The position numbers and the translations under genes are program-made. From NCBI GenBank assembly GCA_002298075.1, contig DBLW01000101.1, positions 1 to 30,417 on the forward strand: DNA of 30,417 bases, written 5' to 3'. The DNA comes from Bacteroidales bacterium UBA714. GTDB lineage: Bacteria; Bacteroidota; Bacteroidia; Bacteroidales; UBA932. Positions 23,295-30,417 of the stretch are shown here, one piece after another (position 1 is the first letter of the stretch; each line of letters opens with the position of its first letter). The notes under the pieces were generated by a model. It did no database searches. It saw nothing but the letters and a program-made list of their open reading frames with translations, and had not been told where the DNA came from.

Positions 23295-25409
23295 ATGGAG
23301 AAAGATTCGATTTTTGAAATGGCTGAACGGTATGTCAAGCTTACCGGAAGGTCCATATTCTTGACAGGAAAGGCGGGAACGGGAAAGACCACATTCCTTA
23401 AATATATTACACGTACTACCTCAAAAAGGTTTGTCGTGCTTGCTCCTACAGGAGTCGCGGCCGTAAATGCAGGCGGCTCCACTATACATTCATTTTTCCT
23501 GCTCCCTCTATGTCCGTATCTTCCGGATGTCAAGGAACTTGTGACGGAGTACCAGATGCCGGAAAGTTACCGGAGCCTCAGGAAGGACAGGGTCAAGATT
23601 CTCCGCACCCTGGACCTTATCATAATAGACGAGATATCAATGGTCCGTGCCGACCTTCTGGATGCGGTGGACATGACTTTGCGCAGGTATCGCCGCAGTG
23701 ACAAGCCTTTCGGTGGCGTTCAGCTTCTGATGATAGGGGATGCACGGCAGCTTTCGCCTGTTGTTAAGGAGTCCGAAAGGCAATATATGGAACAGGTATA
23801 TCCGTCTCCGTATTTCTTTCATTCAAAGGCTCTCCGCAGGCTTCAGTATATAACTATAGAGTTTGAAAAAGTATATCGCCAGCAGGACCTGGAGTTCTTG
23901 GACATTCTCAATGCCGTAAGGGAAAACCGTCTCGAAGGGGAATTGCTCCGTAAGCTGAATTCAAGGGTAGGGGCCGCATGTGGTCACGATAACAAGGCTG
24001 ACGACCCGTCAGAACCTATTCGTCTGATGACACATAACAGGCAGGCGGACGATGTCAACAGCCGCAAGCTTGATGCATTGCCCGGCGAGGCTGTCCAGTT
24101 TGCCGCTGAAGTTGAAGGGGACTTTCCGGAAAACAGCTATCCGGCTGACGAGGTGCTTGTCCTGAAAAAGGACTCGCAGGTCATGTTCATCCGTAACGAT
24201 TCCGAAGGGCGGTTCTACAATGGCAAGATTGGCCGTGTGGAATCGTTTGATTCTGATGACAGCGTTACCGTATCGGATGCCGACGGGAACCTGATATCCG
24301 TGCAGCCTGTCGAGTGGCAGAATATAAAATATGCCCTGGATGAAGAGTCGGGGGAAATAAAGCAGAATATAATAGGGCAGTTCAGGCAGCTTCCTCTCAG
24401 GATTGCCTGGGCGATAACGATTCATAAGAGCCAGGGACTGACCTTTGACCGTGTAACCATAGATGCCGGTGCGGCCTTCGCTTTCGGTCAGGTCTATGTG
24501 GCTTTGTCAAGATGCCGTACATTGGAGGGCATTTCATTGGATTCTCCCATCAGCCCTTCCGCAATATATTCAGATTCTGATGTCTCCTTGTTCGATGAGT
24601 CGGCAACTCCTCAGGAAGAACTGCAGAATAATCTTCAGAAGGAAGAAACCGATTACCGTTTCAGCATTCTCCGTGAAATTTTTGCTTTCGACGATATCGG
24701 CAGGTCGTGGGGATGGATGATGAAGATATGGCGGGAGCATCTGCATAAGATGTATGTTTCAGAATATCAGCTGCTTGAAAATAAAAGTGCAAGGTTTCAG
24801 GAAATCAGGAGGACCGGACGGACTTTCAATCTGCAGCTTTCCAAAATAGAGGATGCTGACAGTCCGGACGATGATTATCTTAAAGTCAGGCTCGAAAAAG
24901 CTGCAAAATATTTCCTTCCCGAGCTTGAGGAGATGGCAGAACTTTGCTCGAGAGTCTCATCACTTGAGATTGACAACAAGGAAGTCCGGAAGAAGATTAA
25001 GGATGCTTCAGATGAATTGGCCGTGAATCTTGAAATCGCCTGCAGGACGATGCATATGATTATTGACAGGGGCTTTGCGACTGAGGAGTATTCCAAAATA
25101 AGGACAGAAGCCTTGCTGGAGGACAGGAAAAAGCCGGCGTCTAAGAAGAAATTGAAGAAAATCGTCAGAAAGGAAGGTGAAGCCGGCATTGTTGATGACA
25201 AAGTCCGTGAAAAACTTATGGAATGGAGGACAGCCCGCTTCAAGGCTGACAATGTGCCTGCATACACCATAATGCATCAGAGCACTTTGCTGGAAATAGC
25301 CTCCATAGTTCCAAAATCAAAGGAGGAGCTGCTCGCAATCAAGGGATTCGGCAAGGCCAAGTTCGAAAAGTACGGGGAGGAAATCCTCAGCATCTGCCGC
25401 GGCGTGTGA
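23295..25409 (+). CDS. PIF1-like DNA helicase with C-terminal HRDC-type domain
   Basis: The protein has 704 residues. Walker A is GKAGTGKTT (25-33), followed by LAPTGVAAVNAGGSTIHSFF (motif Ia region), Walker B IIIDEISM (DE at 112-113) and MIGDARQLSPVV (motif III). The late helicase motif is WAITIHKSQGLTFDRVTID, with QVYVALSRCR following: superfamily 1B, PIF1/RecD2-like. Residues from about 440 form a long charged helical region. The last ~65 residues (LMEWRTARFKADNVPAYTIMHQSTLLEIA ... LLAIKGFGKAKFEKYGEEIL) are HRDC-like, a DNA-binding domain of RecQ-type enzymes. The combination is common in Bacteroidota. It probably acts in replication or repair at structured DNA. It is a single gene with no operon partner. 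Confidence 0.92.
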   Translation: MEKDSIFEMAERYVKLTGRSIFLTGKAGTGKTTFLKYITRTTSKRFVVLAPTGVAAVNAGGSTIHSFFLLPLCPYLPDVKELVTEYQMPESYRSLRKDRVKILRTLDLIIIDEISMVRADLLDAVDMTLRRYRRSDKPFGGVQLLMIGDARQLSPVVKESERQYMEQVYPSPYFFHSKALRRLQYITIEFEKVYRQQDLEFLDILNAVRENRLEGELLRKLNSRVGAACGHDNKADDPSEPIRLMTHNRQADDVNSRKLDALPGEAVQFAAEVEGDFPENSYPADEVLVLKKDSQVMFIRNDSEGRFYNGKIGRVESFDSDDSVTVSDADGNLISVQPVEWQNIKYALDEESGEIKQNIIGQFRQLPLRIAWAITIHKSQGLTFDRVTIDAGAAFAFGQVYVALSRCRTLEGISLDSPISPSAIYSDSDVSLFDESATPQEELQNNLQKEETDYRFSILREIFAFDDIGRSWGWMMKIWREHLHKMYVSEYQLLENKSARFQEIRRTGRTFNLQLSKIEDADSPDDDYLKVRLEKAAKYFLPELEEMAELCSRVSSLEIDNKEVRKKIKDASDELAVNLEIACRTMHMIIDRGFATEEYSKIRTEALLEDRKKPASKKKLKKIVRKEGEAGIVDDKVREKLMEWRTARFKADNVPAYTIMHQSTLLEIASIVPKSKEELLAIKGFGKAKFEKYGEEILSICRGV

Positions 25410-25656
25410 TTGCCGTCATAATGCTCTTCATGCCTGTTTTTGTGACTATCTTCGCGATTGCCTTCATGATTGCCGTTCATCAGCATTTACTCTTTCATCT
25501 AACGTAGTCGGGCTATGTTTTTGATTAGCCAGCTCCATTATGTATTTATCAGCAGGTTTATCGGGGCTCGCAAGTTTTATTGGTAAGGCCCGGATGTGTC
25601 TATTTTTGTCAACTGAGCATAATCAGCAGATATTTTCGAGCCGCAAGCAAAGCAGG

Positions 25657-25694
25657 AAAACGGTAAAAATATCGTGCGATTTTTTTACCGTTTT
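25657..25694. repeat. Long AT-rich inverted repeat in the 611-bp non-coding gap
   Basis: AAAACGGTAAAAA (25657-25669) and TTTTTACCGTTTT (25682-25694) are perfectly complementary over 13 bp, and ATC/GAT extends the pairing inside with one mismatch. A degenerate further copy of the right arm follows at about 25728-25747 (ATTTTTAAAACCGTTTTCC). With T runs on both strands it could act as a bidirectional terminator. The rest of 25410-26020 holds three short GATTGCC-containing repeats (25408-25480) and a promoter, and no credible gene. Confidence 0.6.
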
Positions 25695-25927
25695 GCTTTT
25701 GGTGAGCATTCTGTAAAAATCCGGCCCATTTTTAAAACCGTTTTCCCGCCATATGTACCTGCTCAGTTTTGAAGTGTCCCTCAGTATGAGTCCGGATTGC
25801 TTGGGAGCGGACTATAAGCATGGCTGAAAATTATCGGAACGGCCGTCTGACAACGCCAAGATGGCAATTTGAATCAATTTTTATAGAAAAATCCGAATAT
25901 TTGACATTTCTTGCATAATGTAAAAGG

Positions 25928-25935
25928 TAATTTTG
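25928..25935 (+). promoter_or_regulatory. Candidate promoter of the GH3 remnant
   Basis: TAATTTTG matches TAnnTTTG perfectly and lies 85 nt upstream of the expected GH3 start position. TTTG occurs at 25900-25903, a little farther upstream than usual. The promoter appears intact although the gene is not. Confidence 0.45.
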
Positions 25936-26020
25936 CAACATGCTGAAAATGCAACAAAATTGGGCGGAGAACCAAGAAAAAGACCACGATATAACACGAC
26001 AACAAAACTGATACAGATTT

Positions 26021-27073
26021 ATTAAAAGAATTTTCCTTTTGGCCGCAGCATGCTGCCTGTTGGGAAGCATCTTGCCTCTCAAGGCCGAAAAAAGGCCGTT
26101 GTACAAAAATCCAAAGGCACCAATTGAGCAGCGTGTGGAAGACCTGCTCGGAAGAATGACCCTTCGTGAAAAGGTGCTCCAGCTGCAGAACCGTGAAGCG
26201 GGCCATGGTTCAGATGACATCGGCCGCAGATTCCATGGCGAGAGCGTAGGCACGATTCACGAAATGGGACATGATGTCCTTGAATGTGCACGAATCGTCA
26301 CGGAAGTCCAGAAATACATGCTGGACAGCACACGGCTCTCAATACCTGTCCTGACCGGAGTTGAGGGCATACAGGGAGTGCTTCAGAACGGGGCCACGCT
26401 CTTTCCCCACAGCATAGCCCAAGGCAGCACCTTCAATCCGGAGCTTATAGAGAAAATGACTGATGCGGCGGGAAGCGAGGCGCAGGCAATGGGCTTCCAC
26501 CAGGTCCTCTCACCAGTGCTTGACATCGCCAGGGAATTGAGATGGGGACGTGTCGAGGAAACCTATGGGGAAGACCCGTATCTCATATCACAGATTGCGC
26601 AAGGATTCATCCGGGGTTACGGAAAGCATCGCATAACATGCATGCCAAAGCACTTTGTCGCGCATGGCACCCCGACTGGAGGACTGAACTGTGCCAATGT
26701 AGCGGGCGGGGAGAGGGAACTGCGAAGCATGTACCTTTATCCTTTCGAAAAAGTGATTGCGGCCACCGCTCCTCTTGCTGTCATGAGTTGCTATAGCGCA
26801 TATGACGGCGTTCCCGTGTCCGGCTCACGTTACTACATGACGGACATTCTGCGCGGTGAACTTGGCTTCAAGGGATATGTATATTCTGACTGGGGCTCTG
26901 TGGACAGGCTCAAGACCTTCCATTATTGCGTGCCGACAAGTGAGGATGCTGCCCGCCAGCTTGACCTGTTGAAGGCTGTGAAAGCTACGGGGGAGCCGAT
27001 GGTGGTCGTTCTCGTATCCGGAAAGCCGCTTGTCATGTCGTGGGTAAAGGAGAATGCGGACGCGCTGCTGTGA
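26021..27073 (+). pseudogene. GH3 family beta-glucosidase/beta-xylosidase remnant with start loss, internal deletion and C-terminal loss
   Basis: The frame encodes a typical GH3 N-terminal barrel: AEKRPLYKNPKAPIEQRVEDLLGRMTL-type start, LRWGRVEETYGEDPYL, MPKHFVAHG, and nucleophile Asp in VYSDWGSVDRL. Three lesions are seen. First, the signal peptide KRIFLLAAACCLLGSILPLKA is preceded by ATT (26021-26023) where ATG is expected, with a stop at 26009 and no ATG between; TTG 26039 would truncate the signal peptide. Second, the text jumps from TSEDAARQ to LDLLKAVKATGEP near 26956-26964. In intact relatives roughly 200 residues lie between these blocks. Third, TGA 27071 ends the protein right after KENADALL, where the C-terminal half of the second domain and the fibronectin-III-like domain should follow. 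About 350 of an expected 730-800 residues remain, so it is probably inactive. Confidence 0.85.
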
Positions 27074-27103
27074 TAGGCATGTAAACTATTTGTTCTTAAT
27101 GTT

Positions 27104-27149
27104 TTACGCAATCTCGGATATGCAAATGCGCATACCCAAGATTGCGTAA
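27104..27149. terminator. Bidirectional hairpin terminator between convergent genes
   Basis: TTACGCAATCT (27104-27114) and AGATTGCGTAA (27139-27149) are perfectly complementary. Inside them GG/CC and TATGC/GCATA continue the stem with two mismatches to a 6-nt loop. It lies between the end of the GH3 remnant and the end of the kinase gene transcribed from the other side. T-rich sequence occurs on the plus side (TTATTTGAT). Confidence 0.7.
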
Positions 27150-27191
27150 TTATTTGATAGATATTTTCTTGCGGTTTTCTGTGCTGACTTT

Positions 27192-28922
27192 CTAAAGCGT
27201 CTGTCCCGCGATGAACTCCCGTAGTATCGAGGTCGGCGGGATGGCCGAAATCTCGGCAGGGGAGAGGGACACTATGTAGTCCAGGAATCTGAGCATGCGT
27301 GAGGCTTCCGGATAGGCCGGGGAGTTGGGAGCTATTCTTCGGAGGAGCGGTTCCGCATAATATTTCAGGACCGGCAGCTCGAAAATGTGGGCCGAATTGA
27401 AAACAGCGTCCGCATTCTCCTGGAACGGGAAAATGTTGCGGTTCTCCCCGCGCCTGACGCTCTGCCATCTCATTATGGTGTCCTCCGGCATGATGCCTCG
27501 CGTGCGGTTGTCACGTATCATGCGCCTGAGCATCCTGTTGTCGGATGTCGATATGTTGTTGTTCTCGTCAATCGAAAGCGATGTCAGTGCGGACGCATAC
27601 ACGCGGAATACCTTTGAATTGTCAACGTCCGGAATCATGGCCGGATTGAGCGCATGTATTCCCTCCATTATAAGGATGTCCTTCTCGTGAAGCTGCATGA
27701 AATTGCCGTTGAAATGACGCTTCCCTTCCTTGAAGTCAAAGCGCGGAATCTCCACCTGCTTCCCTTCCAGAAGGTCGTTCAGCTGCTGGCCGAGAAATTT
27801 CAGGTCCATGGCCTCGAGAGCCTCGAAATCATAATCCCCGTTTTCGTCCCTCGGGGTCAATGACCTGTCAACGAAATAGTTGTCAAGCTCTATGACCTTC
27901 GGGTTAAGCCCGAGTATGCGGCATTGTATTGCCAGCCTTTTCGAGGTGGATGTCTTTCCGCTGCTCGACGGGCCTGCTATGAAGACTATTTTCACGCTTG
28001 CCCTGCGTTCATATATCTGGTCCGCGATTTCAGCATATTTCCTTTCATGCAGTGCCTCGGAGAAATTGATCATGCCGATGATTTCTCCTGAGAGTACCTT
28101 GGCGTTGAGGGCTCCGACTCCGCGCACTCCCATTATCGAGCACCAGTCGGAATGTTCCTTGAGAGCTGTGGCTATCTTTGACTGCCGTTTCATAGGAAGT
28201 ACACGTCCCGCATCGCCGTCCATAGGGTATTGCAGACAGAATCCGTCGTTGAAGCCCATTATATTGAACGTGCTGAGCACTCCGGCCGATGTAGTAAGCG
28301 GCCAGTAGAATGTGTCTGCCATATCGTCAAGGAAATAGACCTCATATGTGAAATGGCCCGTGGTGCGCAGCAGATTGACTTTTTCGGTCTGGTTGTTCCT
28401 GCTGAATATCTCCTCGGCCTCGGCTGCTGTCAGCGTGCGTCTCCTGAACGGAGCGTCTGCATCTATGATTTCACGCATGCGTGCGGATATCTGCTCCAGC
28501 TCCTCATCCGTGGCGAAATATGGTCTCGGCCTTCCGTCCTCCATGCACGTGGTTTCCCTTATTTCGCAGTAGAGGCCGCTTGGGAGCGAATAGTCGATGA
28601 CAAGAATTTTTTCCGGATACATTTCGCGGATGACTTTCTGGAGCACAAAGCACAATGACCTTATATATGTGCGCCGTCCGTCCGGATGTCCGTATCCGAT
28701 GAAACGGATGTTGTGCGGATTGATGACCGCATAGTCCAGCGGATGCAGCCTGTTGTCCACGAGGGCCGCGAGCACAGGCTGGCCGCACTGCCTGTCCTCT
28801 GCAGCCTTGCCGTCCTTGGCCTCATATGGACAAATCCTGTCAGACAGTTCCTTGAGAGTTGTCCCTGCCTGTATTGTTTCGGATGTTCCTGTGTTTTCGC
28901 AATATACTTTTACTCCGTTCAT
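27192..28922 (-). CDS. Nucleoside (uridine) kinase-like protein with N-terminal TGS-like and threonyl-tRNA-synthetase-like domains
   Basis: The protein has 576 residues. The N-terminus (1-75) is TGS-like. A second region with HFTYEVYFLDDMADTFYWPL and similar text lies at about 85-300. The C-terminal PRK/uridine-kinase P-loop domain has Walker A GPSSSGKTSTSKRL (317-330), VIELDNYFVDRSLTPRDENG, the PRFDFKEGKR segment and a lid with RMIRDNRTRG. This long fusion is a known Bacteroidota and Firmicutes form annotated as nucleoside kinase. It should phosphorylate uridine/cytidine or a related nucleoside. It begins 35 bp after the uvrA stop on the same strand, so an operon is likely. Substrate is inferred from the family. 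Confidence 0.88.
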   Translation of the reverse strand: MNGVKVYCENTGTSETIQAGTTLKELSDRICPYEAKDGKAAEDRQCGQPVLAALVDNRLHPLDYAVINPHNIRFIGYGHPDGRRTYIRSLCFVLQKVIREMYPEKILVIDYSLPSGLYCEIRETTCMEDGRPRPYFATDEELEQISARMREIIDADAPFRRRTLTAAEAEEIFSRNNQTEKVNLLRTTGHFTYEVYFLDDMADTFYWPLTTSAGVLSTFNIMGFNDGFCLQYPMDGDAGRVLPMKRQSKIATALKEHSDWCSIMGVRGVGALNAKVLSGEIIGMINFSEALHERKYAEIADQIYERRASVKIVFIAGPSSSGKTSTSKRLAIQCRILGLNPKVIELDNYFVDRSLTPRDENGDYDFEALEAMDLKFLGQQLNDLLEGKQVEIPRFDFKEGKRHFNGNFMQLHEKDILIMEGIHALNPAMIPDVDNSKVFRVYASALTSLSIDENNNISTSDNRMLRRMIRDNRTRGIMPEDTIMRWQSVRRGENRNIFPFQENADAVFNSAHIFELPVLKYYAEPLLRRIAPNSPAYPEASRMLRFLDYIVSLSPAEISAIPPTSILREFIAGQTL

Positions 28923-28957
28923 GTTCTTTGGGTTTTGGTTGATGATTATATGCTTGC

Positions 28958-30417
28958 CTATGGCAGAATCTCTTTCAGGAACGGTCCTGTGACGGATTCC
29001 GGATTATCTGCAAGCTGTTCCGGCGTGCCCTGAGCAATTATCATTCCTCCGGCTTTTCCGCCTTCCGGTCCCATGTCGAACAGATAGTCAGCCGATTTGA
29101 GGACATCAAGGTTGTGTTCGATGACGATTACGGTATTCCCTTGTTCCACGAGCTTCTGCAGCACATCCAGCAGCACCTTTATGTCTTCGAAATGCAGGCC
29201 GGTGGTAGGCTCGTCAAGAATGTAGAGGGTATTTCCCGTGCCTTTCTTGGAGAGTTCGGACGCGAGCTTCATCCTCTGGCTTTCTCCTCCGGAGAGTGTG
29301 ACTGCGGATTGGCCGAGCTGCACGTATCCGAGTCCGACATCAACCAGGGCCTTGAGTTTCTGTGCGATTGACGGGATGTTGCTGAAAAACTCATAAGCCT
29401 CGCTTATCGGCATTTCGAGCACATCATTTATGTTCTTTCCCTTATATTTTACCGCGAGTGTGTCGCTTTTGTAGCGTCTTCCACGGCATTCAGGACAAAC
29501 AACGTTCACGGACGGCAGGAAATTCATCTCGATTACTTTGATTCCCGCGCCCTTGCATTCCTCGCACCGTCCTCCAGGCACATTGAATGAAAAGCGCCCG
29601 GCCTTGAATCCGCGCACCTTTGCGTCCGGAGTCGCCTCGAACAGGGTGCGTATGTCATTGAACACTCCTGTGAATGTCGCCGGATTGCTTCTCGGGGTGC
29701 GTCCTATAGGGCTTTGGTCGATTTCTATCAGCTTGTCAATGTTCTCTGTGCCGATGATTTCCGCAAACGGGAGCGGCTGCATCTTGGCATTGTAGAACTT
29801 GTTTTTCAGAATAGGCATCAGGGTCTCATTAATCAGCGATGACTTTCCGCTTCCGCTCACTCCGCTTATGCCTATCAGCATGCCAAGAGGGAAGTCTATG
29901 TCAACATTCTTGAGATTATTTCCCGATGCCCCGCGTATGCTCAGGGTGAGACCGTTGCCTTTCCTGCGCTCAGCGGGGATTTCAATGGCCTTTCTGCCCG
30001 TGAGATAGTCCATGGTTACGGAAGGTCCCATGACTATATGCCCGTGCCCCGCGTTTTCCTCATTCTGTCCCTCTGCCCCAAGCCTGCGGTTTTCTCCGTA
30101 ATATTCATTCAGCATACCCACGGGAGCGCTGAGGCAAATCCTTCCGCCAGAGTCTCCTGCTCCCGGGCCTACGTCAATGAGCCAGTCTGCTGCAAGCATT
30201 GTTTCCGCGTCGTGCTCTACAACCATGACGGAATTGCCCTCGTCACGCAGCTTTTTGAGCGAGCCTATAAGCTTTCGGTTGTCCCTCTGGTGCAGCCCTA
30301 TGCTCGGCTCGTCGAGGATATAGAGCACATTCACGAGCTTCGAACCAATCTGCGTGGCGAGCCTGATTCTCTGGCTCTCTCCTCCCGAAAGCGAGGATGT
30401 GGTCCTGTCCAGGGACA
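28958..30417 (-). CDS. uvrA: UvrA, excinuclease ABC subunit A (C-terminal part)
   Basis: The open frame runs to the right window edge, so the 5' end is missing; about 486 residues are visible. It begins within the first ATPase half at LSGGESQRIRLATQIGSKL and YILDEPSIGLHQRDN. The second ATPase follows: Walker A GVSGSGKSSL, the zinc module CEEC ... CPEC, signature TLSGGESQRMKLASEL and Walker B YILDEPTTGLHFEDI. It ends NPESVTGPFLKEILP. It is the damage-recognition ATPase of nucleotide excision repair. No disrupted motif is seen. It is probably the first gene of an operon with the downstream nucleoside kinase. Confidence 0.97.
   Translation of the reverse strand, partial: SLDRTTSSLSGGESQRIRLATQIGSKLVNVLYILDEPSIGLHQRDNRKLIGSLKKLRDEGNSVMVVEHDAETMLAADWLIDVGPGAGDSGGRICLSAPVGMLNEYYGENRRLGAEGQNEENAGHGHIVMGPSVTMDYLTGRKAIEIPAERRKGNGLTLSIRGASGNNLKNVDIDFPLGMLIGISGVSGSGKSSLINETLMPILKNKFYNAKMQPLPFAEIIGTENIDKLIEIDQSPIGRTPRSNPATFTGVFNDIRTLFEATPDAKVRGFKAGRFSFNVPGGRCEECKGAGIKVIEMNFLPSVNVVCPECRGRRYKSDTLAVKYKGKNINDVLEMPISEAYEFFSNIPSIAQKLKALVDVGLGYVQLGQSAVTLSGGESQRMKLASELSKKGTGNTLYILDEPTTGLHFEDIKVLLDVLQKLVEQGNTVIVIEHNLDVLKSADYLFDMGPEGGKAGGMIIAQGTPEQLADNPESVTGPFLKEILP

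Noticed and set aside
25408..25480. Three GATTGCC-containing repeats just after the helicase gene
   Set aside because: Copies are only 12-13 bp, imperfect and unevenly spaced; too short for a CRISPR array or a defined element, noted only as local sequence similarity.
25277..25486. Minus-strand 69-codon open frame at the helicase 3' end
   Set aside because: Low-complexity HEG/HYDGN-type translation over the GATTGCC repeats and helicase antisense; no support as a gene.

Overview
The window reads as a Bacteroidales (Bacteroidota) chromosome segment. Support: a complete SusC/SusD starch-utilisation locus, many lipoprotein signal peptides of the Bacteroidota type, A-rich translation starts almost without Shine-Dalgarno sequences, and promoters resembling the Bacteroides -7 element TAnnTTTG. 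The base composition is moderately GC-rich, more like Alistipes- or Cryptobacteroides-type lineages than Bacteroides fragilis, but genus cannot be fixed from the sequence.

Layout. (1) 1-172: tail of an Rpn-family (PD-(D/E)XK) protein, then a hairpin terminator. (2) 263-2452, minus strand: a LytTR response regulator and its LytS/YehU-type membrane histidine kinase. (3) 2453-2730: divergent control region with a pair of 9-bp direct repeats exactly 12 bp apart, the geometry of LytTR operators, next to a perfect palindrome. (4) 2731-19525, plus strand: a starch/maltooligosaccharide utilisation operon, in order MFS sugar importer, SusC, SusD, SusE, SusF, a BACON/CBM48-like/GH13 lipoprotein, a second GH13 lipoprotein, a SusA-type neopullulanase and a SusB-type GH97 alpha-glucosidase, ending in a clear terminator at 19552-19584. 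A strong stem-loop separates susF from the amylases.

(5) 19772-21198: two promoter-bearing repeats, a YeiH/UPF0324 family transporter, and a third copy of the promoter repeat ahead of a GH43 enzyme (21381-23138). (6) 23295-25409: PIF1-like helicase with an HRDC-like C-terminus. (7) 25410-26020: non-coding, with a long AT-rich inverted repeat and a promoter. (8) 26021-27073: a GH3 remnant that has lost its ATG, its middle and its C-terminus. (9) 27192-30417, minus strand: uvrA (5' end beyond the window) followed by a TGS/PRK-type nucleoside kinase, convergent with the GH3 remnant across a bidirectional hairpin.

Working model: SusD/E/F and the two GH13 lipoproteins bind and cut starch at the surface. 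SusC imports the oligosaccharides. SusA and SusB finish hydrolysis in the periplasm, and the MFS protein moves glucose or maltose across the inner membrane. No SusR, ECF/anti-sigma pair or hybrid two-component sensor is present. The divergent LytTR two-component system and its candidate operator are therefore the best regulator candidate and the most novel point of the window.
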